Below, piece by piece: positions 1 to 48,849 of a stretch of DNA of 64,000 nt; position 1 is the stretch's first letter; each line of letters opens with the position of its first letter. A program made the translations under genes and the position numbers. Location: contig NC_133167.1 of NCBI RefSeq assembly GCF_040802235.1, positions 100,240,001 to 100,304,000 of the forward strand, written 5' to 3'. Under the pieces are notes generated by a model. It was not told the origin of the DNA and searched no databases. It saw nothing but the letters and a program-made list of their open reading frames with translations. Source of the stretch: Manis javanica. Lineage: Eukaryota > Chordata > Mammalia > Pholidota > Manidae.

Positions 1-3000
1 TGGGAGAGGACAAAGGGCGAAGTCTGTGAAGCATGGAGGCAGGAAATGCTGGGAGATGGCATTTGATAGGCCCAGCTACGGCGCATTCTGAAAAGAGCAG
101 AGACAAACCACCGAGCCTTTGGAAGGGAAAGGGAAGATGAGGGAGCAGGATGCCCCGATTCTGCCCGAGGGCTGTGTTCCCTGACTGCCAGTCACCCCCT
201 TTTCTCCAGGCAGAGGTACCCAGTCTTGACTCTGCTGCCCTTGTCTACCCTTGGTCCTTCTTGCAAAGGGGATGGGTGAGGAGTGCCTTGTCCCCCTAGT
301 TCAAGCAATGAATCCAGCAGTAGACACAGGTGTCCTTCCTTCCTTTCTCTCCTCAGTATGCGTTCTGCGTTAAAGGATGAATCTCTTTCCAAGTGTTGGC
401 TACTTCCCTTGCTTGAAATGAAAGCATCTGAAAGTTATAATCATCGTCCAGAATAAGTTATAAACTACAGAAACTAAGATGTAACTTAACACTTAGATTT
501 CCTTACATTTTCTGATTCTTGGAATGATTCCCAGTATGAAAAAGATACTTAGATTATAAAAAATAAATTCTGCCTGGATATAGAGCTATATAATCTATGT
601 ATTTACACTCGTCACATCCTCAGGGTAAGCAGGAAACTTTTGTCATGAATTTTGAATCACAGTCACCAACATCAGGTAGCGCACATTGCTTCTTGCTTAA
701 ATGTACAGTTTTTTGAACAAACATTTCTCTGTAACGACCACCCAGATCATAGAATACAAAATCATACTGCATGTGCCCCTTTGTAGCCATCTTCTTAAAC
801 TCAACATTATTCTTGAGAGATGAATCTATATTGCTGTGTGAAGTATTTCTCCTTATTTTTCATAGCTGTACATTATTCCATTGTTTGACTATACCACGGT
901 TTATTATTCATTTTATGGCAAATGATTGTTTCAGCTGAGATGTATGTATGTCTCCTATTAATTCTGTGTCTATGGAGAACCCTAATGTAACCACTTTATT
1001 AAATTGATTCCCATGTATTTTATGTTGAGGCTATTATACATAGTATTTTTATGTTTTATTATCTGTCAGTATATAGAAATGCAAGTGAGCTTTTGTGTTG
1101 ACTTTGTATTGAATGAGCTTGCTAAAATCACATTTGATTCTGAAGTGTATCTGTAGGTTATCTTCAATTTTCCACCTTCATCTAAGCAGGGGTTACACCG
1201 ATTCTAGGTTCTACTTAAAGTGTTTTGAGCATCTATTTTTAGTGTGCTCTTTTAGAGTTTAGTCCTCCGAGGTTGTCAGTTCCAAGACAGGGGCCTTTCC
1301 CAAGGCCCTTCTCTTTGGCAGCCTAGAACTTGCCCAACTCTAGAACACCACTTTCTTTTTTTTTTTTTTTTGGCCTCTATGCCCATGATAATAACCTGAA
1401 ATACTCTGATGGGAAGAAGAAACAGTATCAAATAAGGGGTTCACCCTAATGTGTTTCCCTATCTCTGAATTGGCTTTCTCTAGTTTGTGGCTGATTTTCT
1501 TCGTCTCTTCCCCCAAACAGCTGATCCTTGTTCATTTATAGCTTTTACGGTTGTTCTCAGTGGGTCAGTGTGGTATGAACTGTTCTTTCATACCTAGTAG
1601 TAGAATATCTCCAAATTCGTGTTTAAAGCCATTTCGTATCATTCATCTCCTTGCTTATTCTATCCCATGTCCTGCTGGCCTCTTTGCTGTTATGCAAACC
1701 ACCAGGTATGTACCTGTTTTAGGCCTGTGTATTTTTCCCTTGGTCTAGAATTTTTTTTTCATATCTTTATGGCTTCTTTTCTCATCTTCTTTGAGTCTGT
1801 GTGTAAATACTACCCCTGCACTAAAGGCTTCCCTGATTATTCTATCCAGAGTTGCATCTCTGTCCATCCTCTGTCACCTTACCCTATTTTGTGTCTTCAT
1901 AACACTTACCGCTCTCCGACCTTATGTTTCTATCAGTTTGTTGACAGCCTAACCTCCTCCTCTAGAATCTAAGTTCTATTAGAACAGATGCTGTCTTGTT
2001 CAGTCCAATGCTTAGAACAGAGTCTTACATAAAGAAGGTGCTTGATAAATATTTAATGAAATAATAAATCCATGTTGACTGCCACATGGGAATCTCATCT
2101 TCTGAAAAAAAAAAAGATTTAATTGGAGTATTCATAAATGAGGTAAAACCCTCACAAACATACATAGTTACATACATTTAATTCACTGGGAAAAGTTGGC
2201 TATGTAGTTAGAAATAAATGAATAACCTGTGTGTTAGAAACTGCAGAGTTGATAGTTACACACAGTACATAAAAATTGGGGATGTAAAGATTTAAAGAAT
2301 GTAATGAAATTTTGAAAATTCAGCACTTTTATATTTTATTAAAAATTAAAGAATTAAAGATCCTGAACAATGATCTGTAGTTATAAGAAAATGATGACAA
2401 TACAAATGTAATACCCAAATGTTTCATGATATAAAATGTACTTCTTAATTAGTATAGAAACTCTATTCTAGTTCAGAATAACATCAGTATAGATACTTCT
2501 GAATTTGTAAAATCTACAGTTTTCTGTGGAATTCTATATGTTCTTATATTATTTTTAATTTCTGCATTCCCTGTTTGGTTTTGGATAAATTAACACTCTT
2601 TAATTAATGTAGTCACTATCCTTAATTTTAAACTTGATCTCAAGAGTTTAAAAGTCAATTTGCCTTTTCCAATTTTTAACAGAGAAATTCTAAGACTCAT
2701 TTATCAAAGTAGATTATTATGAGAACACAGCTCTAGTGTTTACCTATTTAGTTTGAAAAGCACCATCCTTGATAAAAGCATTATTTACTAACCTCTAAAT
2801 TTTATTTAACCTCTAAATAAAATATTATCTTTAATACAGGTATAAAAATATATGCTATGAGCAGGTCTTCTTAAAATCAGTGGCACAGCCAATTCCTTAT
2901 CTCTGAGGTAGAATTATCTTCTGATTAAAAATGTTTAGGAGACAATCAAAATCACTGTACTTGGTTCTATTTTTCACGTTTTTTTAAATCAGTTATAAAT

Positions 3001-3700
3001 AATAGATTTTCGTCTGCAAAATTCTGAAGCCAAATAAGGCTACCGTAAAATCTCTTCAATGGTTCTTCATAAAGAAATAATTTATTTTGGATACTTTACC
3101 GTAATGTTAGTTTCAGATGTGTATCAGTCATTTTCCCTTCTAAGAAGCCTAGGCTGATTCAGGAAGGTGTTGAACAGTTCCTGGAAGTTGACGTGGAATA
3201 GCCGGAATGGTTCTGAGAGACCAGGGTGGCTGGGAAGGGCACAGTGAGCGGGAATTAAGGACCAGAGAGCGTCAGCCGGAGAGCCTTGGGCACGGGTCTC
3301 CAGACCGCTCCCATGTCTAGGGACTGCTTGTGTTTGAGAACTGCTAAATTAAGACTGATATGTTCCTCTTGGAAATCTGTACAGCTAATGTTTAGGGATA
3401 GTTTAGAAAATTCTCAAAATTCTGCTTTGTGTAGGTAACTAAGCATTTGGAATATTACGTGGAGTTATGGAGCTGTGGCTGTCCGAAAGAGGTATGGCTA
3501 CAGTGACCATCCTCACACACCAACGTGTTCCATTGCTATGGAAAACGGTGTAGGGAAGGGAGACGAGTGACCCGCAGAAGGCAAGGCTCTAGGGCCATTC
3601 TGTGATGTCGCTCAGTAAGAAAGGGCAACACTAATTCCAGCGCCAACACACTTTTTAGTTTCCACACATCTGTAAATTGGCAAAGATCCTCTCTTCATTC
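1..3700. other. AT-rich flank downstream of FAM149A
   Basis: No convincing exon in any frame. Apart from the L1-like remnant at about 0.7-1.16 kb and short A/T runs I see nothing specific. A GC-richer patch at about 3.15-3.34 kb has no open frame with splice sites. Confidence 0.6.
700..1160 (-). mobile_element. Old L1-like remnant
   Basis: Phrases such as ATTATTCCATTGTTTGACTA followed by CCACGGTTTATTATTCATTT are typical of the complement of the L1 3' region. It is highly diverged. Confidence 0.5.
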
Positions 3701-3724
3701 AATGAGAAATGTGTCTGCAAAGAA

Positions 3725-3730
3725 TTTATT
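3725..3730 (-). terminator. FAM149A: Candidate FAM149A polyadenylation signal
   Basis: AATAAA on the minus strand, about 1.18 kb after the FAM149A stop. A weaker ATTAAA lies at 4216-4221. No transcript evidence is available to choose between them. Confidence 0.3.
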
Positions 3731-4906
3731 GTACATTTACATGATGATAGGTAGATATAGATAAAGCTTCGTTTTGGATTAATGAAAGTTAGACTGATAA
3801 ATATAATTATCTGATAGAAAAGAAGAAATGGTGATGTGAGACCTGAGAATATCAAAATGAGTCTAAGGACTGAAATCACAATAAAGGAAAATAACTTGCC
3901 GGAAGAAGAAACCAAGAAAATGGCCCAGGAGCATTGCCTCACGTTGATCCTTTCTCCTCTAATATGTTCCCTTGTCTATATTAAGGTCAGATAGGGATGT
4001 GTGTGCTCTGAAGGGACACGAAGCCGGGCAAGAGGACAGAGAGTGGAGAGAGCTGCTGCCTTAGACGGAGGGGCCTGGGAAGGCTCTACTGCAGGGGCGA
4101 CATCTGAGCAAAGGCTGCACTGTGGGGAGCTAAGGAGGCCCCGCCCCAAAGCCTTCCCTCCCAGGGACGAACACTTCCATTGAAAACGACAACGATGAAA
4201 CCATGGGTGATACATTTTAATTATGTTTCTACTCAGCTTTAAAAATCAGTCAGTTTGGGATGCTTTTAAATGAACTGCCTGAATTTGAACGTGAAAACTC
4301 ATAAAACAGAATTGGCTTGGGACACTTAGCCACTGATGTTCCTTGAGATTTGTGACTTTAGTACTTTTTCCGGAAGGCATAAGGAAGTCAGCATGATGAC
4401 TAGAACAATCTGAATCTTAGCCAAACTGGCATATGTACCCAAGATGACTTTGCTATTTTTTAAAGAACAGACTAAGGTCTATTAATAACTTAAGATTTTT
4501 GATGGAATTAATAATTCAATGAGACAACGAATATGTCAAGACACAAGTTACAAAATGGCATATTCCTAGATAATACGCTCTCATGTAGTAAGTAGTTATG
4601 TGTGTGTTTGTGTATACTTGATAAAATGATGGATCAGCAACACATACTAGATTCTTCTGAGCAAACCGTGAAGAACCTTTACTGGAATGCTTCCAGTATA
4701 GGAGGTTGGTGAGTTAGACTTGGATGCACTGTGCAATGCAAAGTGGTCAAAATTAAGTTCTTTGTTTGCATTTCTCTCAGTCTAACACCTCAGTCAGTCA
4801 GACAAGCAGATACACTGTATAATACTTGTTCTTCCATGTGTCAAGTGATGAATGGTGTAGAGGCTTGGAAGACTCCAGCAAGCACTCTGGTTCTGGTGTA
4901 GTAACA

Positions 4907-40180
<35,274 letters not shown>

Positions 40181-41720
40181 CTCCTAGACCGGTGCCTTAA
40201 AGGAACACTCCCCAGTTTCTCCATAGCCCTCAGAGCCTCACCAGATTTGCAAAGCTCTGGGCTGAGGAGCCTAAGGAATTGGAACATAGACCCGGGGAAG
40301 AGAACCCTGCTTCCAAACATTCTGGAATTTACCAGAACCAAATATGCCAGGGTCAGGGAGATGGCTAGCTCTCTGATTAGAGGGAAGGTTAATCAGAACC
40401 TGTGTTCAGGTGAGAAGACTTGAAACAGCCTTGCCCACTCCTCCCACCTGGGGCCAGGCTCCAAGTGTGTTGCTTCGGGGCAGGGAAAGGAGATGAGTCT
40501 GATAAAGAGGAAATTACCCAACATTCTTGACTATATGCATTAGTCTTTTTCAAGGTATTGAACTGGATTCTAAGCCACAGTAAATTCTACAGGAATACCA
40601 AGCCTCGCATGTTCCTGTAGACGGCTAACCAATCTGCTCCTTAGGATACCCACATCCTGCCATGACCCCTCCTCTGCCTCCAAGTACTGCAGACAAACAT
40701 GTGCTGGGCACCATTCCGCTTCAAGATTGTGCGAGCACTGAGATGTACAGAAAGGAGATGTTCTCTTCCCCGCCCCCGTGAGGAATGACCAGCTTCCACC
40801 TTTGGGAGAAGGAAAGGCATGCAGCTGGCAGCACGGAAAGCACCCGCACACAGTGAAGAATCAAAATGAGCAGAAGAGGGAGTAACAGACCAATCTGAGC
40901 AGCGATGGGAACGAGAGGCAGAGGTCTTACCGGCAAATCAGGGAAGCTGCGTCAGCTATGGCGTCACGCAAGGACACCGGAAGCAGGCTGGTGTTGGGCC
41001 ATCAGCCTTTCACATACTCTCTTTGCTCCTTCTCATCAGGTAGCCTCAGAGGTGCGCAAGTCCCATCAGAACAGTGCACCATTTTCATTCAGCACTCCTG
41101 CTGGATGGCAAAGCTGTTTCCTAGAAATCGATCTGTTTGTCTGTTTCATAAGGATGTTGATTCTGATTCATAAAACAATTAAATCCTCAGTACAAGTAGA
41201 GATCATTTCTAGAGTATGCACTCTCAGTGTTGAAGCTGCTATTCATCTGACTGAGTCTGAATATACGGAATCTAACTTGAAAGGACAGGTCAAAGGAGGG
41301 CCATTGCCAAGAGAAGCCTGATTCAACTCACCCAGGCCCCTGAAAACAGCACTTGTTTGCTGCCACTTCTCAGGGTTCTTGACTTTACAGGTTTGGAAAT
41401 CTGATCGGCCCAGGAACCTCACTGGTCTCTTAGCATGGAGACCTACTAACCTGACCCATAAAACACTGATGTATAAGCCCCAATGCAAATGTGTGAACTC
41501 ATAATTGCCCAACAGCAGAGTTGTCCTCTGCTCTTTCTCTATGACAGGAATTTCTGTTAAGACCAAATTGTTGAAAGGTTGTTAGGTGAGCATAGAATCA
41601 AAGCAGGGGAGTGAGTCATATATATAAATATTGCACATATAGGGGACAGTAACCTGAAGAACCAGTCTTTCTTGGAAAATCCTACCTGAATGGTGGGGTA
41701 TTGACCCACTTGTCTTCAGC

Positions 41721-41778
41721 TCTCTAACTTTAGATACTTCTATGATTCCCTAATCATAGAAGTATCTAAAGTTAGAGA
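41721..41778. repeat. Perfect hairpin: 27-bp stem, 4-base loop
   Basis: The left arm 41721-41747 (TCTCTAACTTTAGATACTTC, then TATGATT) is exactly complementary to 41752-41778; the loop is CCCT. There are no mismatches. Confidence 0.95.
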
Positions 41779-41814
41779 TATTTACTTTAGATATTAAAAG
41801 TAATATCTATGCAC

Positions 41815-42020
41815 ATGCTTTTTTTTTAAGTATCACTGATATACAATCTTATGAAAGTTTCCCATGAAAACCACTGTGGTTTCAACATTCACCCATATTA
41901 TCAAGTCCTCACCCCCCACATACACACCCCGCCATGCAGTCACTGTCTATCAGTGTTGTAAGATGCTATAGAGTCACTACTTGTCTTCTCCATATGCTCA
42001 TGTTTTTTTAAAGTATGTAA
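41815..42020 (-). mobile_element. L1 3' UTR fragment, inverted
   Basis: It begins with a T-run (the poly-A complement) and contains the complement of the same L1 3' UTR seen at 27.1-27.2 kb (GTCACTGTCTATCAGTGT, GTAAGATGCTATAGAGTCAC). Confidence 0.75.
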
Positions 42021-42104
42021 ATACCAATAATTAGACTACAGAAAAGCTCATATACTTCCAGCTTGCAGCCTTGAGAGTATTCTAAGGTGTGTTTGCCTGT
42101 GTCC

Positions 42105-42547
42105 TGTTATGGGCTAAATTGTGTTCCCCCCAAAAGATATGCGGACGTCCTAACCCTGGTTTGTGGGAATGTGTCCTTATTGGGAACTAGGTTTATTATA
42201 GATGTAATCATGTTAGGACAAGGCCATTAGGATGCAAATCTAATACAACTGCCAGATTCTTAAGAAAAGAGAACTATTATGAACACGAGCACACAGGGAC
42301 AAAGTCATGTGAGACCAGAGGCAGCGACACGCAGCTGCACGCTGAGAAATGTTGGGGATTGACAGCCACCACCAGAAGCTCAGAAGCGCCAAGGAACATT
42401 CTCCTCTACAGGGTTCGGAGGGAGCACGGCCCTGCTGACAGCTGACGGCAGCTTCTAGTCTCTAGACCTAGGAGAGAATAAACTTCTGTTGTTTTAAGCC
42501 ACTCATTTTGTGGCATTTTGCTATGGCTATCCTAGGAAATGAATATA
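42105..42547 (+). repeat. LTR-like interspersed repeat, probably MaLR class
   Basis: It starts TGTTATGGGCTAAATTGTGT, has an AATAAA-like GAGAATAAACTTCTGTTG near the 3' end and ends after GCTATCCTAGGAAATGAATA. This layout is common in old mammalian LTR repeats. The family name is uncertain. Confidence 0.6.
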
Positions 42548-45500
42548 CTCCTGGGGTATTAATTATTGAGGTACTTCAGGATCGCAGTACCTTTACAAAC
42601 ATCTTCTGTGGGTGCATTTGCTCTAAAAGGATGGCTACCAATACAAATGAGAATCGTAATTGTTTCCAGTCTGCAGGGAGAATGACAGAAATTATACAAA
42701 GGATCAGGGAAGAGGTATCCTGTGGCTAAGGCTGTGGATGTCACATTCTGGCCAGCCAGCCTCAGGAGCGAGGCACAGCGAATGAATGACTGACTGATCC
42801 TTTTGTTCAAAGGTCCTTTGAGAATGACCTGTAATTGCCAACATGATAAACAATTCTTAGCAAGGCTCTGGGTCTTTCATACCCCTTGTTCATCCATCAA
42901 CAGTCTTTCAGACAGACGTTAGATGCTACCAGGCTTCTCTTTTAATTACCAGTAGCACGTCATTCTCACAGTGGCGCCTGGCTCGGGCAGTAATGAAATC
43001 AAAGTAAATGCTATAAATCATTTCTAACTGTGACAAGTGTTGATTTTAGATTAGGTTTTATATTTAGATTTGGTATTAGAAATGCCAAAGCAGTGCTTTA
43101 TGTGTTAAAATTCTTCTGCTTATCCTGATGAACGAACAGTTTGATGAACTGGTTTTCTGGTGTGTATACTAATGCTTGTCTACATCACTGAGAAAGTTGC
43201 TATGAAGAAACGTTATGTTTTGGAAACTGGAAGTTGAAACAAATAACTTGAGTAATTAATCTGTTGAAGAATTTAAACTGCCTCACTTTGCATGACACCG
43301 AGGCCAGGCCCTATAAAGAAAAATGCTATCAAGTTTGTTCAAAAATTTTTAAACTTCTGAACAATGAACGACATTTGCAGGTTCAATAAGTATTTACTAA
43401 GCGCCACAATGGAGACAGGGCAGTATGTTAGACTTCACAGTGGGACTCCCTAGGGTCCCACCATCTCTGCCACTGATCAACACCTGAGTTTCTCGCTCTG
43501 TCTTAGTTTCTTCAACTGTGATCCAGATGACGATAGGTGTTCCTGTGTCAAGTAACCGCACAGGGTAAGCTCTTGGGAGATGTTAGCTTTTATGCTATGT
43601 GATGCCAGGTTACACTGCATAGCCTGAGAAAAGATCTGGAAGGAAATTATTGCTAGGTTTACCCTCAAGTTTATTCACTTTTGTCCTATCTGAATGCTTC
43701 AATTGGTGTGCATTATTTTTTTTTCAATGACAAACACAATAAAACAAAACAGACCAAAGTCTCAAAAGCCTCAGGCAAATTTTCTTAATGTTTGATTAAA
43801 GGCTCTGGATTCTACCAAGGGAAAAATATTAAAACAAGAACAACTTTGAGCTGATCAAAAGGCAGCTTTAGATCACAGAGATTATTAATACGCTGTAACA
43901 GAACCTCCCGGGTGCGGTGGCAGATACCCTAAACAAATCATCAGAACAGGGGGATGTGAATTGTCATGCTTAATCACAGGGGATCTCCCAGCACTCGAGA
44001 GGGCTCCACTTCCCCTGAACATGCTGCCCCTTGTAGGGCTGTGAGGGTTTAAAGAATTAATACATGAGAGGACTTAAAAAAGTGTCTGACACAAAATAAG
44101 TGTGCTACTTACTGTTATTAATAACAACAATAACCATGACTAAACCTTTGGCAACTGTTCACAGAGAATCTTCCCCTGGCCTTTCCCATCTTTGGTGAGA
44201 AGGTGCTCAGGGTGTCTAGTCACGTGTCCTTTCATGGCTAGAGGGGTGGTGTCAGAGTGGGGAATCAATGGCTCTGTGGAGCTGAGCTAACTTGGACTTG
44301 ATTTTTGTACTTTCTTCCTGGGACTCCAGACAAGTCACTTGCATTCTGTGGTCTCAGTTCCCTTATCTACAATATCCTTTGTTCATGAAACTGTTATGAA
44401 TATTAAGTGATATACTGTGCAAAGTAGATAGTAGAAAAGAAATGGTTACTTTAAAAGTTCATTTGCAATTTGTCAAAAACATGGATCACACTGGGTCCCT
44501 GGGAATGTGTCCCAAGGGACAATGTTCAATACAGAGGTGCCAGGATTAACAGGAACCCTGTTTCCTCACCACACCCCAGTCCCTTCTGCCCCTTTATAGG
44601 CTCTGCGATCGTGTTCAGAGATCACTGGGTGTTCCCTGGGGAGGGAGGGCTCAGTCCCCTTCTGGCTAAGATGTGGGCAGGGAGTGCACACACTTAGAGG
44701 CCAGAGAATGCCAGGCGGGCCAGCAGAGACCCGGAGAGGCTGCACATTACTGAGACCCGGAGTCTAGAGGGACCCTCTGTTTCTTGCCACTGCTTAGGTA
44801 ACAGGCTTTCTCGGGGGAAGGATGATCTCCCTGGGGCTGGTGTTATCCCAGCCAAGACGGCTTTACACCCAAACAACAGCTCTTCGAATGCCCTATCAGC
44901 AGCCAACAAGCAGAGCAAAGAAAAGACTGGACCTGAGAACCCCACCAACGTCACACTGCCGAGGCGCTGCCCGCTCTGCCCGGGGTTCCTACAGATTCTT
45001 GCATCTGCAACGGGGGCTCCAGTCTGCTCGACGTACCAGCCATGTGCATTAGACATGTGGGGGACACAGATGGCTGTTTGCCTCGTTCCCCTCTCTGGGG
45101 GAGAGCATTCTATCCATGTGGTCCCGTGGGTGCTACTGACCACAGGACGACTCCCCCAAGCCCACAGTAATGCACACATACCCCAAACTAGGCCAATCAG
45201 AGGCCTTCCCTGGAGTTTCAAAAATGGGACTAGGAAAGAGCGGCAGTCCCTTGTTGACATGAAACGCAGCCTCTCATGACCAAGGGCACCAACACAGAGG
45301 GGACTAGGTGTGAGAGGCAGCGGGGTTCGAGCCCCCCATTCCAGCTCTCCTCCAGAGCCAGCTATGCCTGGCCTCTGCCCAGTCTGGTTCCAAACCACGA
45401 ACATCCTCCCGTTTTGCCGGAACAACTTTGAGTTTCTGTCACTTGCAAGCCACCAAGATAAAAAGGCATCTCTCCAAGGAGCCACAAGGATGCCTGGGAG

Positions 45501-48416
45501 AGCTGCCAGGACAGGGGACAGCCTGCCTTCCAGAAGCCGGCCTGGCACTCACAGCTGTTCCCTTCCTGGACAGCAGCAGTCTCAGAATACCAGCCTCAGC
45601 CTCTGCGTCCTTCCAACACTCTAAGGTGAGACAAGGCCTGACCATGTCACGATTCCGTCTGAGTACAAGAATGAGGTCACCATGCCACCTTCAACGTACC
45701 ATCTGCACTCCTCTCTTGGCTGACTGCTATTTTTTAGTTATAATCGTTTCTTGGTTCTAGTCTCCTCTCCCTATAGATAATGATTTATTGAGATATCCAT
45801 TCATAAAATTTTCCCTAACAGCATAAAATCTAGAGTGAACGTCTGCATCCTCAGTCCCTCTCCTAAATCACCCAAGGAAACCTACGACAGGTTCTTTCCA
45901 GCACCTCTGGCTGCGACACCCCCGAGTTTTCCATGGGGTATGTCCTCCTTCACTGCCATTACTAATGAACGCCACTTGCTCAGCTGCAGGAGTGTTCCTG
46001 GTGGCCTCTGACAGGCAGACACTGATGCTGTTCAAACATCCTTGTTTAAAAAAAAATGTTGGCTTCCTGTGAAGCCATTTGTTTTCCAGAATTTCTAGAA
46101 GAGACTTTATTTAAAAAAAAAAAAAAGATTGCAGCTTGCAGAAGTGCAAGAAACCAACTGAACTATGTCTGTTTTACTTCTTGAATACCTTAGCAGGTGG
46201 AGCGGGTGCTGTAGTAAACCACCGAGGGGTCCCCTTCAGGACCCAGGACCCTTACTCCTCCAGTTGCTCAGAGGGTTAGCTACTGGTGGTTCACAACTGA
46301 ACCCTTCCTTTGCAACTGCTTTTGGGCAAAGCTTTCTGCTCAAGATCACACTTCCTCCCTGGGACTGCCTGCATCCGGTGACTGGTAGATGTGAGAGTTT
46401 AGCGGCCCAGCCCCTCTGCCTAGATTTGCGTTAACTCTGCAGGGCCACCCTGTCTCCAGAGCCCTCGGGGGGGTCTGCCAAGGCTCAGCTGCCATTGCGA
46501 TCGCCACACAGCCCATACTCTCCCTTCCCAACGCAGCCTGTTCCTCCCCCTCATAAATCAGAGCAAGCCCCAAACCTGCTACCTGAAAATCTCCACCCAA
46601 GAACCAAATAGACTGTATCTACTTTTTACTACCATCTAAAAGGTGTCATTTGTCAGTAACATCTAATTAACCAGATTTATTTGAAACTCGGTGTTGTTGA
46701 GTTGGCATTCAGGGTTTTGTTCCGGAAGTGAAAAACAGTTAGGAATCGGAGTGCACAGATGACATGCTAGCACCCTGACAGCATTCAAACAATTCCCTTG
46801 TGGAAATTAAATCGGCCAGAGAAACATCCTTTTGTGCATTTCCCTTGTCCTGAACCCCAGGGAGAAGGACTCCTCCTGAGAACAATTATGGAGGACAGCT
46901 GACAGAGGTTCAGGACATTGCTTCCTGTGTAGGTCAAACACAAGTCAAGGCTTACACCTTTTATTAGTTTTACTTATGTTGAGTTAAAGAGGTCAGCCCT
47001 GGTGTGTCTGCTTAAATATTAAGCAACTAAAAAATCCCACTTGAACTCAATTTAAATTGTGGCCATTTCATCAACTATCTCATAAGCAAATCAAGAGAAT
47101 GGAAGTAAAATTACTTCCTGCCTTGCTGTTCATGAATTAATGATATATTGATTAGTTTACAATAACTTAGAAATATTTTAATGAAGTTGAGAATATTGTT
47201 AGATAGCATACCCAGTACATCAAGGAAAAAAGTAGTTGTGATTTTTATTTTATGATGCCAAAATAAAACAGTATTATTTCACAGGTAGAAAACAAACCTC
47301 AACAAAAAGCTATAAAACAAGTGTCTTGTGTGGTAAGGAGGTGTATGATGAAAATGAGTGAAATAAGTGAAAATGAGTCCTCTATACATTCACATTTTGG
47401 GGAGACTGTAACTCTTTCAGAAGCAGCAGCACAATGGATTTTACTTTCCCCAGGATTATGTGAATTTAGCCCTGAGAATATGGAACTACTTAAACCAAAG
47501 TTCCAAAATGTGACATCCCTAAATCCAGCAAATAAGTGCTTTAAATGTGGAAATCAACTTAGTTTTATAATCTCATCTCTCTGTATATTTGAATACTACA
47601 ACTATAAGAGTTTTGAAAAACTATTCATGTCTATTTTAATGATGAAACTTTTTATTGTAAGACAAAAATAAAACTTAAAATAATTGTCTTTCTGAATGAG
47701 GACTAACACACAAACATACTATTTTATGGTACAGCAATGTACGTCACGGGCATGTACTATGCCATGCTTGTCATCACTAATTGTACAGGAATACTTACAA
47801 TCTTGTTTAGCATCACCATTTTCCAGACCAGGAGTCAAAGAATCCCAGTGGGAACGAGTGATCTGGCCAGGGCCATCTCCTGAGTCTGTGACCAGGGGGA
47901 CAAAACACCGATCCCACAAGCCAGTCTGCTAAGTGAACCTTCAGGAAGCAAGCTTTTCTGCATTACTTTTAGGTCAGGGAATTGTTTCTTCTAACATTTC
48001 CTAAGCAGAAATCCAAATAGCAGGAAAATACAAGTGTTTATTAAGAAATAAAAATGAACTGCAAATGTTTTCTGACCATGAGTCTGTACATTAAAATATT
48101 ATTTAGCATTTAACAGAATCAGCACTGGGATGGACACCACTAAAATACAAAGCTTTTCAATTCAAAAAATACTGTAACTGAACTTTTAAAAAATATGGGT
48201 ATATTTTTACTCTTTTACAATTGGAATAGCATTGTACCCATTAAAACAATGATCTTTTATTCTGAGTACCTCTAAAAACAAAAACCAAATATAATTATCA
48301 CCAATGTTCACATAACTCTTAACTTTTCTTTCAGTGAGGAATATTTTTAAACTTTCTGAAGTTGTCATGGATCTCAGTAACCAACTGTGTATTCATTGGA
48401 AGAGGATATTCTTCTA

Positions 48417-48426
48417 TTTATTTATT
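48417..48426 (-). terminator. TLR3: Probable TLR3 polyadenylation signal
   Basis: Overlapping AATAAA hexamers (AATAAATAAA on the minus strand) lie about 195 bases after the TLR3 stop, consistent with the short 3' UTR of mammalian TLR3. Confidence 0.65.
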
Positions 48427-48620
48427 TGAGGTCAAATTAAGTCAATTGGTAATACAAGGTCTGAGATAGGGAGATTATTTCCACAGAAGAGATAACTGTG
48501 ATAAAATAGAATCACCTATAAATATGAATAAACAGATCTACATTATTTTCAAATGAAACAAACTTACCACAGAACGTTTTAAATTGGGAAACTTACTCTT
48601 TTGTTAGTCTTTACATAAAT

Positions 48621-48849
48621 TTAATGTGCTGAATTCCTGGATCCAAGTGCTACTTGCAATTTATGATGAAAGGCATTTATCCGTTCTTTTTGAACTGGCC
48701 AGTTCAAGATGCAGTGAGATTTGAACATTCCTCTCCGCAAACAGAGTGCATGGTTCAGTTTATGATCTGGAATCTCCTCAAGAAAGATCAATATAATAGA
48801 ATCCAGATTTTGTTCAATAGCTTGCTGAACTGCATGGTGCACTTTGAAT
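48621..48849 (-). CDS. TLR3: TLR3 exon 5 (C-terminal TIR and stop)
   Basis: The acceptor ends TTTACTTAG before 48849, and the first base completes Arg. The exon encodes FKVHHAVQQAIEQNLDSII through GSRNSAH and stop TAA (48623-48621). The codon at 48764-48762 is CAT (His) where human has Tyr858. Confidence 0.97.

Larger units (their letters stand above)
40181..48416. other. Intergenic region between TLR3 and FAM149A
   Basis: About 8.2 kb. It contains the hairpin at 41.72 kb, an L1 3' fragment, an LTR-like repeat and a GC-richer patch at 44.5-46.6 kb with long but unsupported open frames. No gene is recognised. Confidence 0.65.

Noticed and set aside
44694-45548. 284-codon open frame on the minus strand
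   Set aside because: No recognisable domain, a biased Trp/Arg/Gly/Ser composition, and overlapping open frames on the other strand. The sequence has the feel of an old interspersed repeat in a GC-richer patch; no splice or promoter context.
47321-47671. Plus-strand frame of 116 codons downstream of TLR3
   Set aside because: No recognisable protein, AT-rich, no splice or promoter evidence; most likely chance.
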